A stretch of 64,000 nucleotides of DNA from Poriferisodalis sp965221195. GTDB lineage: Bacteria; Actinomycetota; Acidimicrobiia; Acidimicrobiales; Poriferisodalaceae. The position numbers and the translations under genes are program-made. Each line of letters begins with the position of its first letter. Position 1 is the stretch's first letter. A model generated the notes under the pieces. It ran no database searches, had not been told where the DNA came from, and was given only the letters and a program-made list of their open reading frames with translations. Positions 1 to 8,874 of this stretch are shown piece after piece. The stretch is from assembly GCA_965221195.1 (NCBI GenBank), contig OZ244864.1, forward strand, positions 868,001 through 932,000. The letters run 5' to 3'.

Positions 1-1
1 C

Positions 2-754
2 ATTGGCGGATCGACCAAGGCGACGGTGACCGGCATCGGCCCGTCGTCAAGTATCTCCACGACTGTTCTGGCTGCTGTAGCAACCGGCGTCATCGCCGAT
101 CCGCGCTCAGCATCGGACGGTCTCGACCAGCTGGGCTGGGACTCGGTCGCCCGTTCAGTGGTGCAGATCCGTTGCAGCGGCACTGGCCGCAGCGCAAATA
201 AGCAAGGTTCGGGGTTCGTGGTGGGCAACGGACGTCAGATTGTGACCAACCAACATGTGGTCTTCGACGACTCAGACCGCGTTTGCGGCCAGATCCGGGC
301 CTATTTGGGTGGCACTTTCGAGCAAGCCCCCAGCCGGTGGGTCTCCGTCACCGTGCAGCGCTCAGACAAAACACACGACTTAGCGCTACTTGCGATGGAT
401 TCCTCCGCAGAGCGGCAACCGGCCCTGCTGTTGTCCACCGACCCACTGCGTGCGGGCGAAACGATCACTGCGCTCGGCTACCCAGAGATAGGCGGTGACA
501 CCATGACGCTCACCACTGGCCGCTACTCCGGCACTCTTGAGCTGAAAGGTGCCACATGGATCAAGACCGACACACCTATCTCCCCGGGCAGCAGCGGCGG
601 TCCGGTGATGAACAACCGACGCGAAGTCGTTGGTGTCGCAACATTGCTGCAAGTAGCACTCAATGATGACGGCGGCTTCACCGTTGGCAGCCTCGGCGTG
701 CTCACGCCTGTTTCTGACGTGTCAGCTCTGCTTGCAGCGGACGTCGACGAGTAA
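2..754 (+). CDS. Trypsin-like (S1C/HtrA-type) serine protease, 5' end probably outside window
   Basis: The protein carries the chymotrypsin-fold catalytic triad in order: His in TNQHVV, Asp in HDLALL and Ser in SPGSSGGPV. The GSSGGP nucleophile motif and the preceding GYP segment are typical of HtrA-like peptidases. A hydrophobic stretch (TTVLAAVATGVIA) near the N-terminus suggests a signal peptide or membrane anchor, so the protein probably acts outside the membrane. There is no PDZ domain: the chain stops shortly after the protease core. The frame is open to the window edge. A GTG at 26 with AAGG just upstream is a possible start, but the true start may lie to the left. The family assignment is firm; the substrate is unknown. 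Confidence 0.8.
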   Translation: MGGSTKATVTGIGPSSSISTTVLAAVATGVIADPRSASDGLDQLGWDSVARSVVQIRCSGTGRSANKQGSGFVVGNGRQIVTNQHVVFDDSDRVCGQIRAYLGGTFEQAPSRWVSVTVQRSDKTHDLALLAMDSSAERQPALLLSTDPLRAGETITALGYPEIGGDTMTLTTGRYSGTLELKGATWIKTDTPISPGSSGGPVMNNRREVVGVATLLQVALNDDGGFTVGSLGVLTPVSDVSALLAADVDE

Positions 755-951
755 ATCTCGCAGCGGCTCGCTGAGTGCAGTGTCGCTGCTCTGACCCCAA
801 CCTCTGCTGCGCCCATCGAGTCCTGCGGCCCAGTTGCCAGCCAGCGTCATATGTCCAGTGTCATATGTGATGTCGAGAGCGTCGTTTGATCGCGATACCA
901 TCGCCTGTGACGGGGCCGATGGCGGTCCCGCTGTTCGGACATGTGACGGAT

Positions 952-2628
952 ATGGCTCTGCGCCTCCAAGACAGAGATCTGGTTCTTGCTTACCAGGCCG
1001 GCGACGATGAAGCGTTCGCCGATCTGGTGCGTGAATACCGACCCCAGCTGCTCGGTCACGCGCGTCGCAAGCTCGGTTCTCCTGAGGCTGCCGAGGACGC
1101 CGTGCAAGAAGCGCTGATGCGCGCACTGCGCGCCATGCCGCGCTTCAACGGCAACTACCTAGTAGGGCCGTGGCTGCACCGCATCTTGTCCAATGTCTGC
1201 AGCGACGAGGGCAATCGTCTGCGGCGTGAGAATGAGAAGGCTGAGCGGTTCGCGTCGAGCGACAAGGCACTGAACCCACCGCCCACTACCGAAAGCCAAC
1301 TGGGCCTTGACCTTGACGATGCTGCGCTGATGGACGCCATGAACAGTCTTTCCGATCAGTACCGCGAGGCACTGATGCTGCGCTTCGTTGACGAACTGAG
1401 CTACGAAGAAGTTGCGGCCAAGGCGGGCGTGTCTGAGGAAAACGCCCGGGCACGCGTGTCGCGGGCCCGCAACGCTGTGCGAGCCGCCCTGAAACTGGCC
1501 GCCGTCGTGCCGGTTGCGTTGATCGGGCTGCTGCGCCGTGGGGAGCGTGCCGCCACGGCGCTGACGAGCCATACCTCGCCCGGCGGCAGATCTGCTGCAC
1601 TGACTTCAGCCATGCCAACGTTGGTTGAAGCAGCTCCGATGGCCTCGCGCGCGGTTGCTGCAACTGCGAATGCCGCAACGGTCGGTGTGCCGGTGGTGGC
1701 GAAGGCCGCAGTCGGATTTGGTCTCGCCACCGCAGTGATCGCCCCAACGGTTGACTCGCCGGTACACCAGGCAGCCGATCGCGTACTGCCCGAGAGGGTG
1801 ATGGAGGTACTCACACCGTTCGCTGTTGAGATCCCGGAACCCGACGCACCTGTCGTGGTACCCGCAGTCGCGTCGGCGACCGAGGAAAGCGACGCAACCG
1901 CTCCGGCAGACCCGCAGAGCGCTGTAACACCGGTGCCGGACGCAGCAACTGCAACTCCTGAGCCTCTCCAGGCTGCAGCAGCGGTTGAAGTCTCTGCGGC
2001 TGCCGCTGTCGATTCGTCTGAGGTCGGTCTTGAGGCATCCGAGACGACGGCTGAAGACACGCCAGAGATCGCTCAGACCGTCGTGGCGACGGAGGTGATA
2101 ATCAACCCCGACGCTCAGACCCTAGGTTCTCAGGCTCCCAACCTTCAGACCACAGCGAGCGACCGTGGCAGCGTGGAGGCCGCCCAACTGAAGTTCACAC
2201 CGTCGGGCGCCGACCGTTACGACGTGTCCGGTTCACTGACGCTGGCGGTCACAACCACGACCACCATCAACACCACAACCACGATTACAGATGGTGCTGA
2301 ACAGACGGTCAAAACAGCCACTTCGACTGAGTCAGTTGCGGTGATATCGCCCAGCTCAGCATCGCTTGAAGCTGCCGACCCGGCAGTTGACGAGCGCCGT
2401 TTCAGTGCTTTGTTGGTGTTCGCCCCCAGCGGCGATGGCGCGTCGGCCGAGATGCGCTTGGCCGCTCGCGGTACAGCGAACGACGACGGGACGCTGCAGA
2501 TGACGGGTTATTTCTCTGCAGTAGGAACCGAGTCGTTGCCGTTGGCCGAACGAGGTGCCATGTCCGGCATTCTCACTCTTGATGCCGAGGGCATGCCTGC
2601 TTCGCTTTCGCTCACACTCACTCGCTAG
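952..2628 (+). CDS. ECF-type RNA polymerase sigma factor with long C-terminal membrane/extracytoplasmic extension
   Basis: Residues 10-85 form a sigma-70 region 2 (DEAFADLVREY, then AEDAVQEALMRALR) and residues about 125-180 form region 4 with a helix-turn-helix (LSYEEVAAKAGVSEENARAR). It therefore should direct RNA polymerase to a specific promoter set. Unlike ordinary ECF factors of about 200 residues, this one continues for some 370 more. A hydrophobic segment directly follows region 4 (LAAVVPVALIGLL) and a second lies near residues 242-264. After these come an Ala/Pro/Glu-rich linker and a Thr-rich, beta-strand-like C-terminal domain. This suggests a membrane-tethered sigma factor with built-in sensing or anti-sigma function, which is an inference. 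No separate anti-sigma gene is adjacent. ATG 919 and TTG 886 are alternative starts; I chose 952 because it gives the usual short lead into region 2. Confidence 0.8.
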   Translation: MALRLQDRDLVLAYQAGDDEAFADLVREYRPQLLGHARRKLGSPEAAEDAVQEALMRALRAMPRFNGNYLVGPWLHRILSNVCSDEGNRLRRENEKAERFASSDKALNPPPTTESQLGLDLDDAALMDAMNSLSDQYREALMLRFVDELSYEEVAAKAGVSEENARARVSRARNAVRAALKLAAVVPVALIGLLRRGERAATALTSHTSPGGRSAALTSAMPTLVEAAPMASRAVAATANAATVGVPVVAKAAVGFGLATAVIAPTVDSPVHQAADRVLPERVMEVLTPFAVEIPEPDAPVVVPAVASATEESDATAPADPQSAVTPVPDAATATPEPLQAAAAVEVSAAAAVDSSEVGLEASETTAEDTPEIAQTVVATEVIINPDAQTLGSQAPNLQTTASDRGSVEAAQLKFTPSGADRYDVSGSLTLAVTTTTTINTTTTITDGAEQTVKTATSTESVAVISPSSASLEAADPAVDERRFSALLVFAPSGDGASAEMRLAARGTANDDGTLQMTGYFSAVGTESLPLAERGAMSGILTLDAEGMPASLSLTLTR

Positions 2629-2648
2629 CGCCCTGCTTCGGCACTGCA

Positions 2649-2690
2649 CCCTATGCATTGTGCCCTATGCATTGTGCCCCGTGCGCTGCG
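2649..2690. repeat. 14-bp tandem repeat, two exact copies plus one degenerate
   Basis: Units at 2649-2662 and 2663-2676 are identical (CCCTATGCATTGTG); 2677-2690 is a diverged third copy. It lies between two convergent genes, just after the sigma factor stop. Confidence 0.7.
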
Positions 2691-2733
2691 ATCCCATTTC
2701 TGCGGCCCCATTGCTGCTGCCGCAGCGGACCCT

Positions 2734-3522
2734 TTAGGCGTTCTTGATGAGGAGGCCGCCGTCCACAGGGAGCGCAGTGCCGGTTATGTACTGGCTGGCG
2801 GGCAGGCAGAAGTTGAGCGTTGCGTGCGCCACTTCTTCGGGTTCGGCGTAGCGGCCTAACGCTGTGCGGCGCTTAGCGAAGATTGTCTTGTGCTCTTCGG
2901 AGATATCTGCGGTCATGGCGGTGCGGATCGGGCCGGGGCAGATGCAGTTGACGGTGATGGCCTCGCGGCCTAGTTCCACTGCCAGCGACTTGGTGAGACC
3001 GATCACGCCGTGCTTCGCTGCTGTGTAGGGAGAGCCGAACTTGGTGGCACCCCAGCCTTCGGTAGAGGCGATATTCACGATGCGCGCTGCTTCGGACTGG
3101 CGTAGGTACGGCAATGCAGCTCGCACCGTGTAGGTGTGGGCCGTCAGTAGCACTTCGAGTGAGAGCGCCCAGTTGTCCTCGTAATTCTCAGCGTCGATCG
3201 GTGAGAAACGAGAGACGCCAGCGTTGTTGATGAGATGGTCGATGCCGCCGAACCGCTCAGCCGCCTCGGCGGTGACCTCGTTGACGCGGTCGCGGTTGGC
3301 TACGTCCATCGTCCAACCTGCTGCTGAGCCGCCGGCGTTACGGATCTCTGCCACCACGGCATCTACGTCGGCTTGGCGCAGGTCGGTCACTGCCACATGC
3401 GCGCCTTCATCGGCGAACAGATGCGCCGTTGCGCGTCCTTGGCCCATGCCAGCGCCAGTGATCAGCGCCACTCGTCCCTCGATTGAGCGACTCAGCGTTG
3501 ACAGCCGTTTCTGTGTTCCCAC
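2734..3522 (-). CDS. SDR family NAD(P)-dependent oxidoreductase
   Basis: This is a classical short-chain dehydrogenase of 262 residues. It has a Rossmann glycine motif near the N-terminus (TGAGMGQG), an NNAG motif, and the catalytic Tyr-x-x-x-Lys in YTAAK with a Ser upstream in NIAST. It ends with the common ITGTALPVDGG segment. It should reduce or oxidise a hydroxyl/keto group using NAD(H) or NADP(H); the substrate cannot be read from sequence. I prefer the GTG at 3522 because GAGGAG lies about 8 bases upstream; the longer ATG at 3537 overlaps that Shine-Dalgarno sequence. It is the last gene of a minus-strand run with a second SDR, a nitroreductase and an SCP2-like protein, so a shared catabolic or lipid-related pathway is plausible. 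Confidence 0.88.
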   Translation of the reverse strand: MGTQKRLSTLSRSIEGRVALITGAGMGQGRATAHLFADEGAHVAVTDLRQADVDAVVAEIRNAGGSAAGWTMDVANRDRVNEVTAEAAERFGGIDHLINNAGVSRFSPIDAENYEDNWALSLEVLLTAHTYTVRAALPYLRQSEAARIVNIASTEGWGATKFGSPYTAAKHGVIGLTKSLAVELGREAITVNCICPGPIRTAMTADISEEHKTIFAKRRTALGRYAEPEEVAHATLNFCLPASQYITGTALPVDGGLLIKNA

Positions 3523-3544
3523 GAAAGATCTCCTCATTCGGTTC

Positions 3545-3616
3545 GGTTGCGCTGGTTTGCCGCGTCTGATTGTGCCAGTCGATTGCGCTGGTTTACAGCG
3601 TCTGATTGCGCCAGTT
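3545..3616. repeat. 36-bp direct tandem duplication between two SDR genes
   Basis: Units 3545-3580 and 3581-3616 match with a handful of substitutions (shared core TTGCGCTGGTTT). They fill almost the whole spacer between the two SDR genes. Confidence 0.75.
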
Positions 3617-3618
3617 GT

Positions 3619-4401
3619 TCAACCGGTCTGCCAAGTGGTGCCGCCGTCGATCTTGAGCACCGAGCCGGTTGTGTAGCTCGATGCCTCCGACGCGAAGTAC
3701 AACGCGGCGCCCACTATTTCGTCGGCCTCGCCACCGCGGCCCAGAGCGATCTCGCTGGCGGCTCTTTCGTTGAAGGCGTCCATGTCCCAGGCTTTGGAGA
3801 TGTCGGTGAGGAACGGTCCCGGCATGATGCAGTTCACTCGTACCCGAGGGGCGTACTCCCGAGCGAACGACTGCGTGATGGCATGCACACCCGCCTTGGC
3901 AGCGCCGTAGGCCGTCTCGTTCGGTGAGGGTGCCACGGCCGCCACGGAACTCACGTTGATGATCGAACCGCCGCCGGCGTCGTACATGCGCTTGCCGAAC
4001 ACTGCTGTGGCCCGGAATGGCCCCTTGAGGTTCACGTCGATGACCTTGTCGAACAATGCCTCAGACACCTCGTGCAGCGACGGGTACAGGGGCGACAGGC
4101 CGGCGTTGTTCACCAAGATCTCGCAGTGGCCGAACTCGTCGTACACCCGCTCGCACAGAGCGTCGTTCTGGTCCCAGTAACCCACATGGCACTGCACTGC
4201 CAGCGCCCGCTGTCCGGTCTCAGACTCAACTTCGGCGGCCAACTCTGAGCAGTTGTCGAGCTTGCGCGAGGCGATCACCACATCCGCCCCGCTGCGGGCG
4301 AACGCGAACACCATTTCGCGGCCCAGCCCTCTCGAGCCACCGGTGACTACCGCCACCCGCCCTGACAGGTCGAATAGTGCTGTGTTGACCTTGGCTGTCA
4401 T
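3619..4401 (-). CDS. SDR family NAD(P)-dependent oxidoreductase
   Basis: A 260-residue short-chain dehydrogenase with the cofactor motif TGGSRGLG, an NNAG motif and the catalytic YGAAK, preceded by the Ser of INVSSVAA. The C-terminus contains the usual TTGSVLKIDGG. The Arg after the glycine motif region (VIASRKL) is compatible with NADP use, though this is only suggestive. The ATG at 4401 follows the stop of the upstream nitroreductase gene by one base, so the two are almost certainly co-translated. It is related to, but clearly distinct from, the SDR gene immediately downstream. The physiological substrate is unknown. Confidence 0.9.
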   Translation of the reverse strand: MTAKVNTALFDLSGRVAVVTGGSRGLGREMVFAFARSGADVVIASRKLDNCSELAAEVESETGQRALAVQCHVGYWDQNDALCERVYDEFGHCEILVNNAGLSPLYPSLHEVSEALFDKVIDVNLKGPFRATAVFGKRMYDAGGGSIINVSSVAAVAPSPNETAYGAAKAGVHAITQSFAREYAPRVRVNCIMPGPFLTDISKAWDMDAFNERAASEIALGRGGEADEIVGAALYFASEASSYTTGSVLKIDGGTTWQTG

Positions 4402-4402
4402 C

Positions 4403-5167
4403 TCAGCGGCGCCAAGTGTTCCAACTCATCACCGAGTCGAGGTCAACTCGGGTGGCCAGTTTGAAGTCGGTTCCAACGGTGTAGGCCACTGGACTCAGTG
4501 CGTACTGGCGCACTGAGTCGTACGGGATTTCTAAGATCTCTGCGGTTTCGCGTTCATAGCCGAGGTGCAACGTTGTCCAGCAGGTGCCGAGGCCGCGTTC
4601 ACGGGCTGCCAGCATGAAGCTCCATGCTGCGGGAATGATCGAGCCCGCTTGGCTGACCATTCCGCGAGGGTCATCGGTGCGACCGGTGATGCAGGGGATG
4701 AACAGCACCGGGCTGCGTCCCATGTTCTCAGACAGGTACTCGGCCGAAGATGTCACCCGTGCCTGCTGCGCCTCGCGCGCCGCACTCAAGCCTGTCCCCA
4801 CTCGACCTGCGTACATGGGGCTGTTGCGGTAGGCATCGAAGCCCTTCTTGTACAACGCCGAGATGGCCTCAATCTTGTCGCGCTCGGTGACAAACACAAA
4901 GTGCCAACCCTGCATGTTTGAGCCGGTCGGCGCTTGCACGGCGATCTCGACGCATTCGCGCAGCACCGCAGCGGGGACAGGCCGGTCGAAATCCAGCCGC
5001 TTGCGCACCGCCCGGGTGGTCTGTAGTACCTCGTCGGCCGTGAGGCCGAGTGTGTGCGCGTCGGCCGTGAGGCCGAGTGTGTGTGCGTCGGCCGTGAGGC
5101 CGAGTGTGTGTGCGTCGGCTGTGAGGCCGAGTGTGTGTGCGTCGGGGCTGGACTTGTCTTCGCTCAT
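4403..5167 (-). CDS. Nitroreductase family protein with N-terminal 9-residue tandem repeats
   Basis: The core (from TTRAVRKRLDFDRPVP onward) is a flavin-dependent nitroreductase-fold domain: the RAVRKR entry, the APTGSNMQGW segment that contacts FMN, and the late GLGTCWTTLHL segment are all characteristic. Such enzymes reduce nitro, quinone or enone substrates with NAD(P)H. The ATG at 5167 has AAGGAG about seven bases upstream; a longer reading starting at 5230 has no such support. Residues about 8-43 consist of four copies of DAHTLGLTA, encoded by a 27-bp tandem repeat. One copy leads naturally into the folded domain, so the others look like expansion. The gene is translationally linked to the downstream SDR (one base apart). 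Confidence 0.87.
   Translation of the reverse strand: MSEDKSSPDAHTLGLTADAHTLGLTADAHTLGLTADAHTLGLTADEVLQTTRAVRKRLDFDRPVPAAVLRECVEIAVQAPTGSNMQGWHFVFVTERDKIEAISALYKKGFDAYRNSPMYAGRVGTGLSAAREAQQARVTSSAEYLSENMGRSPVLFIPCITGRTDDPRGMVSQAGSIIPAAWSFMLAARERGLGTCWTTLHLGYERETAEILEIPYDSVRQYALSPVAYTVGTDFKLATRVDLDSVMSWNTWRR
5040..5147. repeat. 27-bp in-frame tandem repeat, four copies, inside the nitroreductase gene
   Basis: Units 5040-5066, 5067-5093, 5094-5120 and 5121-5147 are nearly identical and keep the reading frame, encoding (DAHTLGLTA)x4 on the minus strand. Copy number could change without a frameshift. Confidence 0.92.
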
Positions 5168-5242
5168 ACTGCGCTCCTTGGGCACGGAGGTCGTGGCGGG
5201 CTTTGCCGATACGGGATGCCCGCAGCACACTAACCGGCACCC

Positions 5243-5782
5243 CTACATCTGGGCATCGGGATTGGTGCCCTCGCCCCCGTCGCCTGCGTCACCCGCGGGG
5301 CCTTCGGGCGTGTCGGCAAGGGCTGCAGCGAGTGCCGCGTCCACCGCAGCTAGAGCAGGCGCAGCCGCAACCAGCACCCGCACATCGCCGCTGACCTTGA
5401 TAAGACCTGCCTGCAGCGCAGCCAACGCGCCAAGTTCGCCCCGTCGCACCGCCTCGGCGGTTTGGGGCGACTGACTCATCACAACGACTGCCCCATCGTC
5501 ACTGGCTGCCCTTCTAGTGCTGACTGCCCTTCTGGTAGTAGTTGTCTCGCCTTCGTTGTTGGTCTCGTTGTTGCCATGGCTGGTGCCATCCATGGGTACC
5601 GCTTCTAGACGAGCCCGACGGCCTCCGATCACTAAGCGATACGCAACTACCCCAGTGCTGTTGCCTTCACCTATCCGCTGTTCCACGATGACTTTGGTTG
5701 CTGGGGCTTCGGTTGCTGGCAGTTCCACCTCGGCGAGCACTTCGGACATCGCTGCGCACCAAGCCTCGGATCCGATTTTCAT
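5243..5782 (-). CDS. SCP2-like (sterol carrier) domain protein
   Basis: A 179-residue protein. The second half (MSQSPQTAEAVRRGELGALAALQAG followed by KVSGDVRVL) matches the end of SCP2-type domains, which bind lipids or acyl-CoA in a hydrophobic tunnel, and the first half fits the preceding beta-sheet. A Gly/Asn/Thr/Arg-rich insertion in the middle (about residues 68-95) is unusual and low in complexity, and the C-terminus is a Gly/Asp-rich tail. It lies 75 bases upstream of the nitroreductase gene and may head that operon. Lipid binding is inferred from the family, not shown by any catalytic residue. Confidence 0.65.
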   Translation of the reverse strand: MKIGSEAWCAAMSEVLAEVELPATEAPATKVIVEQRIGEGNSTGVVAYRLVIGGRRARLEAVPMDGTSHGNNETNNEGETTTTRRAVSTRRAASDDGAVVVMSQSPQTAEAVRRGELGALAALQAGLIKVSGDVRVLVAAAPALAAVDAALAAALADTPEGPAGDAGDGGEGTNPDAQM

Positions 5783-5881
5783 GCCTGCGAAACTAGGCCA
5801 CGGCCTCCGCTAAGACACGAGCGTCAGCCTGTGGCTAGGCGGCGACTGCAGGCTGCGCCCATAGGCCCATAGCATGATGCG

Positions 5882-6862
5882 GTGACTTATCCGGTCCGCC
5901 GTCTTCGCCGTCTTCGCCGCACGCCGGCGCTGCGTCGTCTCGTCGCCGAGACGACGGTCGTCCCCAGTCAGCTCATTGCTCCTCTGTTCGTGCGGGAGAA
6001 CGTAGATGAGCCCCAGCCGATCGTCTCTTTGCCCGGTGTGATGCAGCACACCCAGGAGTCACTGCGCAAGGAGGTGAACGAGCTGGTCGGCATGGGCATC
6101 AGCGGCGTGATCCTCTTCGGGCTTCCTGCGAGCAAAGACCCGGTGGGTTCGCAGGCTTGGCATCCCGACGGTGTCGTGCAAGTAGCTCTGCGCAATTTGC
6201 GTGACGATCACGGCCCAGAGCTGGCAATCATCACCGACCTGTGCCTCGATGAGTACACCGATCATGGTCACTGTGGCGTGGTGACCGACGACGGCGACGT
6301 TGACAACGACGCGACTGTGGAGTTGTACCAGCGGGTGGCTCTGGCCCAAGCCGAGGCCGGCGCTGCGATGGTCGCGCCTTCGGGGATGATGGACGGTCAG
6401 GTCGGCGCGATTCGCCAAGCCCTCGACAGCAACGGCCATCACAATCTGCCGATCATGGCCTATTCGGCGAAATACGCTTCTGCTGAGTACGGACCGTTCC
6501 GCGACGCTGTCGATGTGGCGATCACCGACGGCGGTGACCGCAAGAGCTACCAGCAGGATCCTTCCAACGCTCGTGAGGCCATGGCCGAGATTGAACTCGA
6601 CATCGCCGAGGGAGCCGACATAATCATGGTGAAGCCGGCGCTGGCGTATCTCGACGTAATCGCCGCCGCTCGGGCTCGTTTCGATCTACCGCTGGCTGCC
6701 TATCACGTATCGGGCGAGTACGCGATGCTCAAGGCGGCAGCTGCGAATGGCTGGATCGACGGCAACGCTGTTGCAGTTGAGCATCTCACTGCCATCAGAC
6801 GGGCCGGTGCCGACCTCATCCTCACGTACCTCGCACGTGAGTTCGCTGAGACTTTGCAGTAG
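5882..6862 (+). CDS. hemB: Delta-aminolevulinic acid dehydratase (porphobilinogen synthase)
   Basis: HemB condenses two 5-aminolevulinate molecules to porphobilinogen in heme and cobalamin synthesis. The 326-residue length is normal. Diagnostic segments are the N-terminal RRLRRTPALRRLV, LPGVMQHT, the metal-site region TDLCLDEYTDHGHCGVV, APSGMMDGQ, the first active-site lysine in YSAKYASAEYGPF and the second in IIMVKPALAYLD. The GTG at 5882 is the start. The metal-site segment keeps Cys at only two of the usual three zinc-ligand positions (CLDEYTDHGHC), so a Mg-dependent or mixed site is likely. It appears to be monocistronic, divergent from the SCP2 gene. Confidence 0.97.
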   Translation: MTYPVRRLRRLRRTPALRRLVAETTVVPSQLIAPLFVRENVDEPQPIVSLPGVMQHTQESLRKEVNELVGMGISGVILFGLPASKDPVGSQAWHPDGVVQVALRNLRDDHGPELAIITDLCLDEYTDHGHCGVVTDDGDVDNDATVELYQRVALAQAEAGAAMVAPSGMMDGQVGAIRQALDSNGHHNLPIMAYSAKYASAEYGPFRDAVDVAITDGGDRKSYQQDPSNAREAMAEIELDIAEGADIIMVKPALAYLDVIAAARARFDLPLAAYHVSGEYAMLKAAAANGWIDGNAVAVEHLTAIRRAGADLILTYLAREFAETLQ

Positions 6863-6983
6863 CCGCGGCTTGGTGCTGGTGTAATCAACTGGGCTAGGAC
6901 GGGTGAAGCTGCCGTTATGAAAACTCGTCTGAGAAGCAGACCCCTCAGACCTCGCAAAAGCCCGTAGAAGCCTCAGTGCTTTC

Positions 6984-7658
6984 TCAGTGCTGTGGGTGCG
7001 TCAGTTGTGCCACACCGATTGCACACAGCGTCCCGATGAACTGCGCCGTTATGAACCACGGCGCACTGGCTGGGGCGATGCCGGCGAAGGTGTCGGAGAA
7101 TGTGCGGGCCACGGTTACGGCTGGGTTGGCGAAGCTGGTCGACGAAGTGAAGAAATAGGCACCTCCGATGTAAGTCGCCACAGCGAAAGCCACGAAGCGT
7201 TCTCTGCCCGAGCGCACCAAACCGATGATGACGAGCACCAGCCCGAAGGTGGCGATGATCTCCGACCCGAACGCAGCAGCGCTGATCCGGTCGTTGGTCG
7301 ACCACGAAACCGCGTCGAGTTCGAAGATGACATTGGCGGCGATGACCCCCAAGATCCCGCCGGCGGTCTGGCACAGCACGTACAGCGCGGCCATGCGACT
7401 GTCGAGATCGCCTTCGAGACGCGCCCACAGCGTCACTGCCGGATTGAAGTGAGCCCCCGACGTAGCACCAAACACGAGAATGAGACACAGCAAAGCACCC
7501 GCCGTGGCCGCTGAGTTCTCGAGGAGCTGCAACCCGATGTCGTTGGGACTCAGCCGCTCAGCCATGATGCCCGAGCCCACCACGCTCAACAGCAGGAATG
7601 CGGTGCCGACAAACTCCGAACTCAGGCGGCTTGTCGTTGTCTGTCGCAGTGCCGACAC
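6984..7658 (-). CDS. MIP/aquaporin family channel
   Basis: A 224-residue polytopic membrane protein with both hallmark NPA motifs of the aquaporin superfamily: HFNPAVT in the first half and FANPAVT in the second. The N-terminus runs SEFVGTAFLLLSVVGSG, as in bacterial MIP proteins. Such channels pass water, glycerol or small neutral solutes; sequence alone does not say which. The start is a GTG at 7658, 12 bases after the end of the upstream dehydrogenase gene, so the two are probably one transcript and the channel might admit that enzyme's substrate, which is speculation. Confidence 0.92.
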   Translation of the reverse strand: MSALRQTTTSRLSSEFVGTAFLLLSVVGSGIMAERLSPNDIGLQLLENSAATAGALLCLILVFGATSGAHFNPAVTLWARLEGDLDSRMAALYVLCQTAGGILGVIAANVIFELDAVSWSTNDRISAAAFGSEIIATFGLVLVIIGLVRSGRERFVAFAVATYIGGAYFFTSSTSFANPAVTVARTFSDTFAGIAPASAPWFITAQFIGTLCAIGVAQLTHPQH

Positions 7659-7670
7659 CGCAACAGCCTG

Positions 7671-8846
7671 CTAGTTCGTACGGAGGTCGAAGGCGATCTT
7701 GACTGAGCCTCGAGCGCCGGCGCAGGCGGCATGTTCGAGAGCAACGCGGTACTCCTCCAGCGGGTACAGCTCAGACACGAGACGACCCAAGCTGCATTCG
7801 CGCACCAGCCCGATGGCTGCCTCAAACGTATGGGCTCCGTCTAGTGACGGCTCGGTGCCGTAGCAGTAGGCGCCCACCAACTCTGTTTCGCGATGCCAAA
7901 GTGGAGAGAGATTCAACTCGACGTTGGCGGGCATGCCAAGCACGACGACCCTGCCCCGTGGGCGCGTCAGCGCAATCGCGTCGGCCAGCGACGATGAGGA
8001 GGCCACTGCGTCGATTGTGACGTGTGTGCCCGAGCCCAACGTCTCACCTATCACTCGTGTACCCGCAGCGCGTCGCACGGCTCGACCCAGTTCGTCGGGG
8101 GACACCGCCAAATCAGCACCGAGTTCGAGGGCCAACCGGCGTTGGTGGCTATAGCGGGCACCTACCACGATGGCAGCCGCACCGGTCAGTTTCCGCAGCG
8201 CTGCCACAGCCACTAAGCCCATCGTGCCGGCGCCGATGACCGCCGCTGTGCCGCCTTCGGTCACCCCCGACCGCAGCGCTGCATGTACGCCCGCCGCGGT
8301 CGGCTCGATCATCACCGCTGCTTCGTCGGACAACTCCTCGCGTTTCAGCGAACCCAGCGAATGCAGCTGTGAACGGTGTGCTGCGAACATCTCCGACCAA
8401 CCGCCCCCAGTGGAAGCGCAGGATCCGGTCTGCAGGCCTGCTGCGATTTCACCGCCGATCAAGTGGCCGTAGTCGTCGCCGTCCGCGGGAGCGGCGTTAG
8501 GCCACGGTGGGGCACCCCCGTGAGCTTCGTGACCCAGCACCGGCTCAAGCACCACTCGTGCCCCGTCGGTTGTGTGGCCCACCACTTCGTGGCCAGGCAC
8601 AAACGGGAACGAAACCAGTGGTTCGAAGTAGCGCGATACTTGCCCGTCCACCGTCGCCAAGTCTGATCCGCAGATGCCCGACAAGGCAGGCCGTACGTAC
8701 TGCCAGTCGGGTCCGGGCAGGTCTGGGGGATCTATGTCGACCAGCTTGAGCGGCCCGACCCCAGCCCCGGACCCCGGCTTCAGCTTGCCTGCTGCTAGAG
8801 CCGCGGCGAACCGCAGTTCCTTGCGTTCAAAAACCAGTGCCTGCAC
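7671..8846 (-). CDS. Zinc-type MDR alcohol/sugar dehydrogenase
   Basis: A 391-residue medium-chain dehydrogenase. The GroES-like catalytic half shows GICGSDLATVDG and the GHEVVGH segment with the zinc-site His/Glu. The Rossmann half shows the nucleotide-binding GAGTMGLVAVAAL and a further GRVVVLGMPA strand. The four-Cys structural zinc loop is not obvious, so this is not a canonical liver-type alcohol dehydrogenase. The GTG at 8846 is preceded by GAGGAA at a suitable distance. It is the upstream partner of the aquaporin-like gene. Substrate not determinable. Confidence 0.85.
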   Translation of the reverse strand: MQALVFERKELRFAAALAAGKLKPGSGAGVGPLKLVDIDPPDLPGPDWQYVRPALSGICGSDLATVDGQVSRYFEPLVSFPFVPGHEVVGHTTDGARVVLEPVLGHEAHGGAPPWPNAAPADGDDYGHLIGGEIAAGLQTGSCASTGGGWSEMFAAHRSQLHSLGSLKREELSDEAAVMIEPTAAGVHAALRSGVTEGGTAAVIGAGTMGLVAVAALRKLTGAAAIVVGARYSHQRRLALELGADLAVSPDELGRAVRRAAGTRVIGETLGSGTHVTIDAVASSSSLADAIALTRPRGRVVVLGMPANVELNLSPLWHRETELVGAYCYGTEPSLDGAHTFEAAIGLVRECSLGRLVSELYPLEEYRVALEHAACAGARGSVKIAFDLRTN

Positions 8847-8874
8847 GTTGGTTCCTCAGACTCAGCAGTCGCGT

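Noticed and set aside
1401..2060. 219-codon minus-strand frame rich in Ala/Thr/Ser
   Set aside because: Mirror of the Ala-rich linker of the sigma factor gene.
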